Shown here piece by piece: positions 34,661 through 47,525 of a DNA stretch of 64,000 nt. The notes beneath the pieces are model-generated. The model was given only the letters and a program-made list of their open reading frames with translations. It did no database searches and was not told where the DNA came from. The position numbers and the translations under genes were made by a program. Position 1 is the stretch's first letter; every line of letters begins with the position of its first letter. The DNA lies in NCBI RefSeq assembly GCF_958295425.1, contig NC_081141.1, positions 16,627,087-16,691,086 on the forward strand, written 5' to 3'. The stretch comes from Solea solea. Taxonomy: Eukaryota > Chordata > Actinopteri > Pleuronectiformes > Soleidae.

Positions 34661-35398
34661 CCAGATCCCCATGATTAAAAGTTTGTGCCTTTTTATAGAT
34701 CCACTGTAAGTTGCAATGCCCATGTGGTAAACGGTAAACTTAGGCACAATGTTATTGAAATTGCACTTATTTTGAGTGGCCATGTTCGCCTGCATGTGCC
34801 GATTTGGCGTCGTTATTAAAAACAGAACGACGACTGATCGATCACACGTGTCGCCATCCTGGCAGAGGGCTCTGATGAGCAGCAACAGAGTCAAGGACGG
34901 GAGGAGACCTAAGCCACTAGATGTTGAAAATTAAATTAGATAACCAATCTGGATTTGTAGTCGTTAAGTACAGAGCTCCTACACGTGTGCGTGTGTTTGA
35001 ACTTTTCGAGTGAGTTGTTGAGAACGTGTTCACGATGACTGTGGTTTTTGTAGGTGGGTGGGTGGGTGGATGATGACAGAGCAAAGGTGTAGTGTGATAT
35101 GCTGTAGGCAGGTGGGCGGGCACCTCTTAGGTAGGCTTAGCTACTAATTCCAGATGAAAAAAAAAAAAAACAGTGAACTGCATTTATGTGTGGCCGAAAC
35201 CACGAAACCAGGAGCCGAGGGTGTAGTACAGTATGTGAAGATCAGAGACACAACATTTCAAGGATAAAGCCACAAAGACTCTGCACAGAAATCTGCCATT
35301 TGACAGTGTCAGCCTAGTATTTATTATCCATCTAATTTATGTAAACACTGTGAGAATACACACATAGTGGTGATATAGAGAGAGAGCAAGTAAAAAGA

Positions 35399-35399
35399 A

Positions 35400-35489
<90 letters not shown>

Positions 35490-35490
35490 A
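35399..35490. repeat. (AT)n microsatellite with regular GTAT/ACAT interruptions
   Basis: About 92 bases of AT repeats interrupted by single C or G at 35419, 35435, 35457 and 35475, so the tract is nearly self-complementary and can form a hairpin. Confidence 0.9.
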
Positions 35491-35871
35491 TGATGCCACA
35501 ACCTTAACCTTTAGTGCCGACATGGCACAGATCTGTAAATGACCATGGGAATAATAGACAACTCCTTATATGGACATCCTTGTGTTTATATGTCACATAA
35601 TTATTCAGGCTTTAAAAAATGTAGTTTTCTTATGTGTTGTTGAGTAAAGGTTGTGATTCATTTTCTATTGCATTATTAGTAGTGATATAATGTAGCAATA
35701 ATTGTGCAGAAGTCACAAAATAGACAGTTTTTCTTTTCTTTTTGTTCATAAAAACGAGCCAAATAAGCTTTTAACTGTGACATCTTTCCAAATTTCACAA
35801 ATTCAATCTGAATTTAAATATTTTGAGTAATTTTTGCTCATGTTTTTTTTTTCATCAGATTGCCTAGGTCA

Positions 35872-35935
35872 GGCCTGGCCAACCCGTGGCTCCTGAGCCC
35901 CTTTGCCTAGTTTCATGCAGCTCTTACATTCATAT
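35872..35935 (+). mobile_element. hAT-type terminus fragment
   Basis: CAGGCCTGGCCAACCCGTGG followed by ctcctgagccc resembles a common vertebrate hAT-type left end. It runs into a poly-T tract; no right end seen. Confidence 0.35.
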
Positions 35936-36114
35936 CAAATTATGTGTTTGTGTGTGTTTTTTTTTTTTTTTTTTTTTTATGTATACGTGTACGCATGTTC
36001 GCCTCAGTTCAATATCAAAACGCACACGAGGGAAAACCTCATTGTTGAGTGAACAATTTGTGTCAAGTTCGCTCTGAAAATGGCAGGGGAGAAAAATGAA
36101 CAGCAAAAATGGAA

Positions 36115-36215
36115 ATACGTATATATACACAAAAATATATATATGTATATATATATACACAAAAACATATATATACATATACATATACATATACACATAC
36201 ATATATACATATATT
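36115..36215. repeat. Compound (AT)n / (ACAT)n microsatellite
   Basis: Mixed tatata, acacaaaa and catatacata units over about 100 bases. Open frames over it encode only Tyr/Ile/Cys runs. Confidence 0.9.
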
Positions 36216-39200
36216 AAAACTGTAACTGTGCAACACAAGTTAAAATCAAGCAGGCAATATTACAGGTTAATAACTTGTTTAATAACTTGTATATCTTTAT
36301 AATCATAAAAGTAGAATTATATAATCCTAATTTTGACAATATTATCATTTATATTTTTATGAAAACCACACACTTTTGTACTATGAAAGTGTTTCAATAT
36401 TTAGACGGTGTAGTAACAGTGAGTTTAGAAGCAGATGGCGAAACGAGAAATGTATTATTCTGCTACATGGAATAAGATCAAATCTCCCTTTTTAGATCTG
36501 AATTAGTTTGCAGGTCACACTATAAATATAATGGAATTGAACCAAAACAGGAATTACCACAACAAAGCTCCTCTACAAATAAATGGATCTAAAATAAACC
36601 AGAGGGAGATGGATGCATTCTACAGATGAGCAACATACATACTGGTAGTATACTTACAATTTATCCTCTCGGGCCTACCGTGTGCACATCACTGAATTAA
36701 TATCAGTGAGCAAGTGTGTTTTTTTTTTTGGTAATATATGAAAAGGGTATTAATCAAAACCCGCGACGCCAAAGACGAGGCCTGTTCACGCTGTAATTTG
36801 TTATCAGCACCATCCGTCTTAAAAGCCAGATAGCAAACAACACAATAAACTGCTTTTTCTGGGTCTGTGCCCCTGCAGATGGCCACTGTGCGGCTATGTA
36901 GTTATGTCACTATGACCCTCCGTGTTCAGTGAAATTGAACACGCTTATTGTCAGTGTGTGCGCGCGGCGTGTCCTGCAGAGAGCTGCGTAATGTGGATTA
37001 TGTGAGCGACTAAACATCATGGCCGCGGCTTTGGTCACCACGTCGCGGTGAGTGCTTCCACCAATGACAGTCAAGGAAATGAAAGTAGATTTACGACAGC
37101 ATACACTGATATAAATATGAATAGGATTGCCACTAATTATAGTTTGTAAAATTAGATTGGAAAGAGAAAAGATATAAAGAAACACTGAATTTCATCGAAT
37201 GCCCTCTCTTTTGTGAGAGTGAACGCCGTGGCAGCTCATGATGCTTATCCCGCTTTTAAATTATTACAGCTGATGTTTGATCTGAGCTCTCAATGATATC
37301 ATCTGGCTCGGCTCTCTGAGGGTAGATGACTTATGTTTATTTCCCCCTTTAAATAATGCTCATTCCCTAAATTAGTCCTATCGATTTTCCCCTATTTCAC
37401 CCGTGCACAATGCTATCTCATTTGCCATATTATTTATTTCAAATGTGACGGGGGGGGGGGCAGGAAATATACGCGCGTCACTTTAATAACGGAGGAAACC
37501 AGCGGCGCTAACTCATCTTTTACCTCTGACTTTAAAACACATAAAGCTTGATATTTTTGATATATAACGGAAAAGGCGCCACACCACCTGCTGGATGTCG
37601 ACGAGTTAACTTGGTGGATAAAAAATAAATTGATGACTTCGTAATAACCATAAATAATTCTGATGTGTTATAGGCAAAGTGCCCTCAGATGATATTTCAC
37701 CCAAATCACCACTAAAGCTGTTAAGTTTTAGGGGTCGTCTGCGGCGCTACTGTCTCGACAGTATTGATCAGACTTAGATCACTGGACGTGTTTTTATTAG
37801 GTAGCTTTGATTTTTCTATTACAGACATCATTTTAATATCGTCAAATCAATGAACATGAATATGGTGATGCGGGGAACGTGGGTGCGGGGAGATAGTAAA
37901 AAAAAATCCAAAATGGAGAGAATGGTGCTTTACATTAGAATTCAGGACTATTTTTGTGCATGAGAAGACATTTTTAAGTTCTGGGTCATCAGGGAAAGAA
38001 TGATGCTATTGTGTCAAAACCTGAGACTCCATAGATCTAACCGCAGCCCCGTGGCACACACACCACACACCCAAATTCGAGATAAATGGACTACTGTGGA
38101 GTTTTATTGGGGGACATTTAAAAAAAAAAAAAAAGCCAGAATGGCAGTTCATCTTGGAAGCCGGAGCAACCGTGGAAACTCTCAAAGAAGTGTTTAAACA
38201 CATGTTCTGGGCTGAGCCAGCCAAAGCTGCCTGCATGGGGTATAACCATAAACAGTGGCGTCTTAAAAGAGCCTTAATCCTGAAAGGATTACAGAGAAAT
38301 AATCAGTTTATGTGCACCATTACTAAATGCATAAGAAATAAAGTCACATAGAGCGCTTATTTTTTTTTTTACTTTGAGTCTAACAGCATATAAGCATTTT
38401 AATCTCTTCCTCTGGATAATGGTGTTCTCAGTTCATTTAGTTCTACCTTGGCCACTTAGAGCAATGCAACCAATTCAGTCCTCAAATAATGCCTGTTAAG
38501 AATATGCAGTATTGCCAGTGAAACGAGTGGAGACAGTCTCCTGATGGAGATTGATCGTGCCGCTGAACTGAACAGACCTCAGACATCTGAAGGCTGAAAA
38601 GGATTCAGTGAATGACGGAAAAACAAATAATACATTTTTAAACTGTATTTCGTAACCAAAAAAAAAAAAAGGAGCTCCTTAATGAGGGAAGGGAGGAGAA
38701 TCAATTGTTCAATCAGCCATGAATTGGAGTTCATGATTTTAGAACAGAATGGGCGTGCGCTGGGCTAAAGACCGGGGAAGTGTTAGGAACATATTTTTTT
38801 TAATAAAAAAGGGACAGGAAAAAAGTGAGCACAAGCACACTGAACTTCCCCCGACGCCAAAAGCGCGCGAGATATTAAACATTCCACTCTTCTCAACCCC
38901 GGTCAACTCGGGTCAACATGGTTAAACTGTCTAATATATTGTATCGTACGATACATAAATCTGTAGACAAGCCGCGCGGTGACGACAATTTATGATACAG
39001 CGAGACAAAAAAAAAATAAATAAAAGCAGCGCGCAGCTGTGTTTAGATTCACAGAGCGAGATTGAAAGCGAGTGCGTCGGAGTCGATGTAGACACAAATG
39101 AGAGGACTGCACCACTACATCGCTTTAATCCCGCTGAATTGTATAGGGGAGAATAAGCGTGAGGTATTACATTTGACACCCAGATCAGATTGTCTTTGCT

Positions 39201-40940
39201 CCAGGTGATAACATGGTAATGTGAGCACTAGGTTTACGACATGCCCTTTGATTTGATGAAAGTGAAGATGTTCCTCGCGCGTCAGACCGAATCCCTGGAG
39301 AAGCATCCACTGTGAGGAGATTTCTCTTCCTGAACGCAGCTACTGGTCATGTGAAGGTCTGATTACGGTTGCAAATGTGTAAACATACCTGATTTTCAGC
39401 CACAGAGGGACGTACAACCGCCAACACATGGTTATTTTCACACAAGAAGGGCGACCTTTGTGATCTCACTGAAAGTCTGCATGTTTTTGTTGAAGCCAAA
39501 AAATATTACAATAACTTTCAGGGAGTCTGTTTTTCCACCGCATACAAAAACCAATACGATAATAACTCAACAGTAACCAGTCAACCTCCTGACAAAGCCA
39601 TGGGATCTGGAATATCATTACAATGCGAGTTCACGCCGGCCAGAGCTGCATCGACTCGGACGGTTGGGTCAAGAACAAATTGTTCACTGCACGCAAATGT
39701 GCCGAGGCTGGTGCTACAGCGAGAAAGAACCTGTTGGTCCCTACCGCCGCAGTTTGTACTTTAAAGGTCATGCAAACAGCTGCTCCTGTGGACGCAGGGA
39801 GAAAAAAAAAACAACCTACGATACGGCACTGAAATTGAAGTTGTTCGAGGTTCATTTACGCCGCCACTAAATATACGAGACGGCGAAGACAAAAAAGGAA
39901 AAAGAAAAAACAGCCTTAGGCCAGTCTCTCTTGGCAAGCAATTATTTATAGTGAGGAAATAAGGGAGATTTAAATAGATTAGGAAACACACATGCCTACA
40001 TACATATATACACACTGTATATGTGTATGCACACACACACACTTCCCCCCACAGCAAGTAGCCACCGACACTTCATCATCTCAGATTAGCAGGGTGGTCA
40101 AACATGGGCGCTCTCTGTAGCTTTAAAAGCAGTCTCCGTGCGTGTGCGTGTGCGTGTGCGTTACCATGTGTGAGACGATGTTGTAGTTCGCCCCAATCTC
40201 GCATGTCATTCAGAGAGAAAGTGATGTGTCTATGTGGATAATAAGCTCCTTTGGGGGAGAACTCTCTCTCTCTCTCGCTCTCTCTCTCTCTCTGTAGACC
40301 ACAAACTACTCTTTCACTTCAGATGATACACTTTCTTTTTCTTTTTCGCCTTTCCTGATCTCAATTATATTCCTCCCGTATTTCTTCGGACTTTATATTT
40401 GGTGCCTCTGTTGCCATGGCAGTAATGTGGGTCCTATTAGAACACACACGTACAATAGCATCTACTTGTTTGTGTTCTTCAATTACCGAGCCCTCCTACC
40501 AACTAAAACCCTGGCCCTATCCAAAAGTACATACAGCCTTATGAAGCCTTTGATTATCCCCCTCTATTTTCCCCCTGCTTCAGGCACTTCAACTTCATTT
40601 ACGGAGCTTCTGTCAGAGCTCTGCTAAGTACCACTAATTCCGGTATGTATTTTGTCCCTTTTGCACTCACATTTTACTGTGGCTACATCTTGTTTTTTTC
40701 CTGAGCATTTCGTGCCATTATTTCCCTTTGATTATGATGTTCTTTCCCTCATTCTCCTGTGGCCCTCAAACAGACAGTGCTAGCAGCCCATCTCAAGGTC
40801 ACACAGCAGTGCTTTATTTGTGGATTCACTCCCAGCGCTGTCACGCTCTCTGTCTCTCTGTTCACCTGGAGTGCATCTGTCTTCCTTAAGAAAAAAAAAA
40901 CTAATCCCATAAGCCCCTGGTCAGAAAATATGATATATAA
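36216..40940. other. Intergenic, no gene recognised
   Basis: Mostly unique AT-rich sequence with short homopolymers and a (CT)n run at 40262-40293. The 37190-37480 block (CTTTTAAATTATTACAGC, TGATCTGAGC, CATTTGCCATATTATTTATTT) is a possible conserved non-coding segment. No splice-bounded coding exon was seen on either strand. Confidence 0.45.
40262..40293. repeat. (CT)n microsatellite
   Basis: About sixteen CT units with one CG interruption near 40277. Confidence 0.93.
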
Positions 40941-40973
40941 CTATTTATAATTATATCAAGCACATGCCTTCAA

Positions 40974-40979
40974 AATATA

Positions 40980-41024
<45 letters not shown>
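40974..41024. repeat. (AT)n microsatellite
   Basis: About 50 bases of AT repeat with one GT step near 40985. Confidence 0.95.
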
Positions 41025-41027
<3 letters not shown>

Positions 41028-43890
41028 AAGCGATCCTTTTCTCGCCATCAAGTTTTACAAGGCAGTTAAGATCGTTGATAACGGTTCATTTAGGTTTAAT
41101 CTCTTCAGCTAAATCAGAGTGGCAACCGCCGCGCTATAAATGTGACTTTCACTCCGGTACAGTTAACTTGGCTGATTCCATGTTTGCTGTCTTTCCCACG
41201 TTCAAATGATGTGAATAAAGAGAGAAAGACGCAGGAAAAATATGAAGTTCTTTTCCTCTTTTCTCCTCACAGCAAATGTCCTCCATCATGAGTCGAACAT
41301 TTTCCCCTCATCTTGAATCGGTTTGTCTCTGCAGCTTGATTGCCAATGTTTTGGTTAGGGACGCTCCGCCCTCTCCAGACTTGTATCTGTTTGTTATTTT
41401 GATGGTGTGTGTCATCGGCTGATCAATGGAAATATTACAATAATAATAATGTTGGTTGTTATTTTTTTTTTTTTTTACCAGTACATTTACTGTATGGTCT
41501 GCATGAGATACGCTGGTTATTGTGGTCTGTCTGCTCTCTGATGCATAATCCCCGTCTTGTGGCTGGGAAATCATTAATTTGGCTGTGGTGTAATAGATGA
41601 AAACAAACATATTTACTCTGGGGACACCATTCACACAGCATTCAGAGGACATTTTGGTTTGTCACGTGCTGATTTACAACTGAAAATGATTACGAGTGTG
41701 ATTGCACGTTACTTTATCGGCCTTACTTTAAAAAAAACATTCAATCCACACGCGTCGTGCACTACTGTAATGTCGCACGCGCACATGTGCAACATAAGAT
41801 ACCGTAGCCTACATTTGTCTGTGGTTCAAAGCCCGACGACCTCAGTGTTAACCGATGTGGCTGGTTGGACAAGTTCACACGATCACTTTTCATTATTCCA
41901 ACCCAGCTAGATCTGTAACAGATTAGAAATAAATGAACTCCATCCATCATAAATGTATGAGGAGCCGTGTGAAATAAATCACCGGCTGCTTGTGGCGGAT
42001 TAACATCGGCGTGGTAGAATCTCTTTGCCGCTTCTCTCTCACTTGACTCGCACAAGCATGAATCAACATCACCCGGCGACTGCTGCTGCTGCTGCTGCTG
42101 CTGCTGCGGCGTGGCCTTCATGCATCTTTGGGACTAAATATAATCTAATTTCATCAATACCTATGCGATGAGTCTGCATTTCTTGCCAATTCATTGTTCT
42201 GTATGGAGATTAAGCAGATCATTACACAGGCACGGGGGGGCAGCATAACAAAACAGCAACACACTCACCAAATTAGAGTGAGTCCTTTAATTTGGTATAA
42301 TTGTAATATCATCACAATCCACTTTCTTTTTTTTCTTCTTTTTTTGTTTGTAATCTGTGTACCTTAACACTGGTGTTTGGCATAGTGTCTGTGCACAGCT
42401 GCAGCGCCCTGAGCCAGGTCCAGCAGGAAGCAGAGCCGGTTTGCACATCATTAGCTCAATGATCTGTTGTTGTCTGTCTTGCCAGCTACAGTATAACAAG
42501 AGACGCAGTGGTCGGGCGAAAGTCCGCTGGCAAGCACCGTCAACCTGCCTTAACCCACAATAATCGATCTAATCTATCTATCTACGATTGCGATACGCCT
42601 GCCGATAATGACGCGTGTCCCATTTCACTTCTTTTTAATCTCGCATCATGTGCATTTGGACGAGTAGAAAAAACAGACAAACACCGTACACTGTCGGAAA
42701 AAAGTAATTAAAATAGAATAATATCACCTCCACACACTTATTTTTCTAATTGATTTTTGCATGACTGATCACGTAGAGAATCTAATTACTCTCCACTAAA
42801 TCTATCCAGATGAACTTGCCGAGGATTCGTTTACGTGAAAAAAAAAATCCATCGGCGTTTCAAAACTGCGGGTCTCCGTCCTCTGCAGAGAGTGCCGAGT
42901 TCCTCCTTGCGCCGTCTCGTGTTACAGACCCTTAAGTCGTGCACTTAAAACGTCTCCTGTAACTATCGCCCCGCTCCCATTAGGGAGAACTCTGAACTGT
43001 GTGCTTATGTAGAGCAGGGTACAGGTGAAGCCATTTTGCCACTCAATATCATGTGTGCAGTTGCAATGAGGCCCATTAGGTTTAATGAATACCACATTTT
43101 ATCAAGTGTGTGTGTGTGTGTGTGTGTGCGGTGTTTAAAAGTAGAATGGCAAGAACGTTGTTTGTGAGCGGTGGTCGGGTTGCGTATGAAGCCCATTCCA
43201 AGTTGCAGAACGTCTCCTATTTCCACTCTAATTGTGGCAATTGGTAGGTTGAAGTTGAAGTTCCTTAAACGACACCTTTCATCTCACGTCCTCCTCCGTT
43301 GTGTCATTTGTGAATAAGGGCTCATTAGATAATGTGGTCCATTTGTTCATGGTTGGTTGTAATTGGCTGTTAGCCCACCCCTGCCCCTCCTATCTTGAGC
43401 ATTCATTTAATCACCGCTCTAGTGTGAGCCTAAACAAACCTTAATGGTTGAAATAACTGTGTCGGCGTGCTCTCCTGCAGACATTCTATGCGCTCAAACT
43501 GATATTTCACCTCGAGGCAACAGTTAATCAAGGCCACTACACTCGAGCAAACACTTGCGGCTAACGGGACGTTATTCGAGCAATTAGCGCAAAGGTCGCA
43601 AAGTAAAATGAGAACGGGGAGGCAAGTAAGAAAAAATTTAATCTTTATAACTTTATTATTTTCAAGAAAATGTTCAGAAATAAGTGTATAATCAAATGTC
43701 TCCTGAAAACCAGACCAATCTGCAAATCTCATGTTTGTTTACTCTTATAGATGGCTCTTGATTTACATCCACCTTTACACGGGTCAGACCAATCACAACC
43801 GTTTAATTATTTTAGTTATTTTAGTTATTTTAGTATTTTAGTAAATGTATTAGTTTAATTATAATTAATTTGGCCTCACACTATAATACA
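41025..43890. other. Intergenic, no gene recognised
   Basis: Unique sequence with poly-T near 41462-41476, the (CTG)9 tract at 42080-42106 and a (TG)n run at 43106-43128. The segment at about 43240-43420 (CATTAGATAATGTGG, TTGTAATTGGCTGTTAG) is a weak candidate non-coding element. Confidence 0.4.
42080..42106. repeat. (CTG)9 trinucleotide repeat
   Basis: Nine pure CTG units; on the - strand they read CAG in a 119-codon open frame with no known similarity. No exon context supports a polyglutamine protein. Confidence 0.95.
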
Positions 43891-43894
43891 GTCG

Positions 43895-44115
43895 AATAGG
43901 GGTGAGAATCACGGGACACATCACGATATTATATTATCACAGCGTTACAAAATATTGAGTATGTGCGAAAACACATATGGCACTATCTAGTGGACTGAAA
44001 CGTCAGTTTTTGTGTTTTTTTTAGAGTGAATTTGTAACATCAGTTGTGATGATTGGTGTCTCAAAAGCGATATAATATTGCCACGCAAAATACTGCAATA
44101 TTATTATTTTTTTTC
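43895..44115. mobile_element. Probable hAT-type repeat remnant
   Basis: Begins taggggtgagaatcacgggacac, followed by atcacgatattatattatcac, and later gcgatataatattgcc and actgcaatattatta. This layout resembles a widespread fish hAT-type repeat (ggggtgggaatc...tcacgatac). The right end is not clear. Confidence 0.4.
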
Positions 44116-45657
44116 TCCCACCACAACAATTTAGCCAATATATTGCCTGATTTATAGCTGCCAATGACCACAGGGCCATGACCTGACCGGAGTCTGAATC
44201 TGAATTGATTATCTTAAAAGGATACAATGCTTTATGGGATTTACAAGCATACTCATTATGTCACCAGCTGAAGAGATGTCTCCTCCATTTTGGATCGAAA
44301 AGGTCAAATGTTTGATAGCCAATGAGAACAAGCTGACCATGCCGGCAAATTCCCTCTATGTGTGTCGTTATTTTGAGGACGTCTCTGTGAGACTCCGCCT
44401 GTTTTCTCAACCAAAATCTCCAGTGTGCATCATCTTCTGTCATCATATCCGTGGTCTCTTATGATTATGAAATCCATTAAAAGGTTTAAATCCTCAGCGG
44501 CCCACTCCACGGCAGTCAGTATATAAATGACACCAGATAGCACCATTTTTAATCACGAACAAACAATTCACATCTACTACAGCACATATTGATACAGTCC
44601 ATTTTACACTTCGTTGCTCTGACTGGCTGCGTACCTATCGAGTTTCAGGGACACATTGATCGGTGACTGTTGCCTTGGAAATTTAAAGCGAACAGAAAGG
44701 TTCCAGACCCATTTGCCAATGTGAATTATTCTGACAATGCCAGAGTACAGAGGGGGAAAAAAAAATGTAAATGAGACTCGTCGAAATGCAGTGCACCAGT
44801 TGAATTGAGTTGGACTCTGTGTGTAGCTGGAGCTTTGCAGTATTTATCACCATGTGTTTAATCCCAGGCCCCTCCTCCGTTTGCCCCGCCGTCCTTCATA
44901 ACGTCACAGACCACTGGCAAGGAACTAAATAATAACATTTCACAGTCTCACTATGGGACGCCGTCTCAGGCCTGTAGCACTGTCACATAATATCACTCTT
45001 ACTGAGCAGAGGGCTGTAACGGTGTGTGTGTCTGTGCATGTGAAATTGCATTCTTGTGTGCTTGAATGTCACAGAGTATGGTATTAGGATGACTGAGAGG
45101 CTATAACCTTCATCAGGTCTGTAAAGGTAAAACATGTGTTTCCACGGGAGGCTCGCGTTCCACTTAGATTTACAGAGGGAAATGACATATCCCCTTTCTG
45201 ACAAGGAGTGTTAAAAAAGTGAAATAGAGGATAGATGCTAGGACAAAACACACCTCTGGGGCGCAACAGCGAGAACCATAAACCCGAGAGCAGCAACGAA
45301 GACGGGCATCTGCAGCCTCAGTGCACTGAATCTAATAAAACAATGGAGGGTGGAATTTAAATAATAATAATTATAAGCGTTCTAAATTGAATCATGCACA
45401 CACAGAACTGGCTTCTCTCAAAATATGAGACTTCCATTCAGCTCCCCATTAACTGTGACAATTTCTCTCCACGATATAAAGTCATTTCTCAAATTGAAAA
45501 AATATAATGGATTGGATGCAGATTTTATTGTATTAGGGAGGGATTTACATGCGCAACTGAAAAATCTTGCCCCTACGGAATAATAATAATTCTATTATAA
45601 CACACACAGAAAATGCATGTATGCCATTTTTAAACAACCAGCTACTACATGTTAAAG

Positions 45658-45886
45658 CAGAGGTGTCAAACCTGTGGCCCTCCAATCCATTTCATGTGGC
45701 CCGCCCACTTAATGACAAGAAAATGAGTTGTTTTGAGTAATAGAACCCTATAACAGAATGTTGTATCATAAACACACTTTTATTGATAACTATATATCAT
45801 TTCATATCAACGGACACCTTTCTTTTGAAATATGTTTTATTGCAATATCATGATGGCCCCAAGGTCATTTAAGTTTGAGAGCCCTG
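45658..45886. mobile_element. hAT-type MITE, 229 bp
   Basis: The left end CAGAGGTGTCAAAC matches CAGGGCTCTCAAAC, the reverse complement of the right end (GTTTGAGAGCCCTG). The flanks tgttaaag (45650-45657) and agttaaac (45887-45894) share the core gttaaa, an imperfect 8-bp duplication. Its start is related to the fragment at 34552. Confidence 0.65.
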
Positions 45887-47254
45887 AGTTAAACTGTCTA
45901 ATTCATATGTAATGCCAAATGGTAAAAAACACAGAAAGTATGACAGTGGATGGTTAATAATTCATTATCTATAAACATCTGTTAACAGCTTAAATCCCTG
46001 CTTAACAAAATAATGAGCTCAAAATACAGTTTTTAATCTTATTTGATCACAGTCACAACTGTGAACTCCTTGAAAACATTTTACAGACCAACTACTTTTG
46101 TATATTTCCAAGGCAAAAGTAGGTGATTTCTTTTTACCCTCCATCACAATTAGCTCAGATTATTAGATGTTTAAATTGTGATAGTACAGATTTGTGTTGC
46201 TGTTGTAGCATTTGCTCTGCTGGAGCATAACAGTCAAATTGTGCATTGTCCCTAAACCAACATCCATGTACAGTGGCTAAACACTGTTATTTGGAGAGAA
46301 AACATGCTACTTAGCCCTTGTCCAGTTTGTCAAGATAGGCAAACACGATCCTGCTCAACCCTTGACATATTGTCCCTAATCCACGCTTAGGTGTCTCGAG
46401 CCATCAAGACAAAAACATTTTCCCTGTCAAAGTATTTCCTTCCCCAGAAGCAGTCAGGAGAAATTTCACAGCGCCAGAACGTTTGACGCGCTTGTTGTGC
46501 TCGTTCTAGCCCAAATTGTGTCTGTCTGAAATCGCTACTGAGCAACCAGTGATGGATGCTGTTCAAAACAGACGAGGGGATTTCCAGCAGCTCAGCATGG
46601 AATGGTCCCTGGTAAGGGAAGTAGAGGGGATAGATGAAGAGAAGGGGAAAAGCAAAAGAGGGGGACCGGAGCCAAGAATTGCCCAGTTGCTCGAGGACTA
46701 TGGGGAATGTGGTCTGAGCCGTGACTCTCAACACATCCATCTTAACCCGAGGCAGGCAGGAGATTGGTTTCCTTAAACAGTATTCTGATATCAAAACATC
46801 ATGAGGTGCCTGACACGAACACCGGGACTATCTTTGAATCCATAAACGAATGTTTCAGCAGACAAAATTGATTATCACACGCTGACAAGCAGACGCCTCG
46901 ATAATGACCAGTGAAACTCGTCCCTTTTCATGTGGGATGACCGAGTGTGTCTAAAAGCAAGCGCGCTGATTCACTCGAAGTGTTTTCCGATGTCCAGCTG
47001 ATTTGAGGAAATATACAGCCAGTGTTGATACAAGTCAAACTGTCCACCAGCGTGTCCAAAATCCTCCACAAGTATGCAGACCACAGCGGTTTGAACTAGA
47101 GCTGCAAATTGGCTGCAGTCAGGCTAGGGAAAGTTCACTTTAGCTCAATCCAGAAGATTAGTAATTGTAAACATCTTTCTTTGACATTAGCCAGTGGCTT
47201 TAATCTGGCATATTTCGGTGCAATAAATAAGCATTGCAAGCATGTTTGTATACC

Positions 47255-47525
47255 TTAAAGTGTGGACCTGGTATTCCTTACGTTGTGGGGGACCTAAATC
47301 TGTTTACACAGTCACATTAATAAATTCATAAGGTGAAGACATGTTTTACATTTGGGCTGAGGTCAGAGTTAGGTTAAGGGTGGGGTCAGGGTTAGGATTA
47401 GGCCATTACTAACGATGGTTAAGGTTGGAGTAAGTCTCCAGGAATGAATGCTGGTCAATGCAATGATGATTCAAAACCATCTTTGTCGAGGACATTTTGT
47501 GATGGTTAAGGTTAGGATAACCTTT
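47255..47525. repeat. Dispersed repeat with degenerate TTAGGG-like motifs
   Basis: Contains gttgtgggggacctaaatc, ggttaagggtggggtcagggttaggattagg and gatggttaaggttgg. This is a known style of teleost interspersed repeat with degenerate ggttaggg motifs. It is not a telomere because the units are irregular and embedded in unique DNA. Confidence 0.5.

Noticed and set aside
35930..36238. Frames rich in Tyr/Ile/Cys
   Set aside because: Direct translation of the AT/ACAT microsatellite.
41762..42121. - strand frame with a polyglutamine run
   Set aside because: The run is the (CTG)9 microsatellite; the rest has no similarity and no exon context.
46387..46794. 135-codon - strand frame
   Set aside because: No recognisable domain or splice support; the opposite strand is also open over much of it, as in random sequence.
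47385..47415. Telomere-like gggttaggattagg motifs
   Set aside because: Units are irregular and sit inside a known style of interspersed fish repeat, so not an interstitial telomere.
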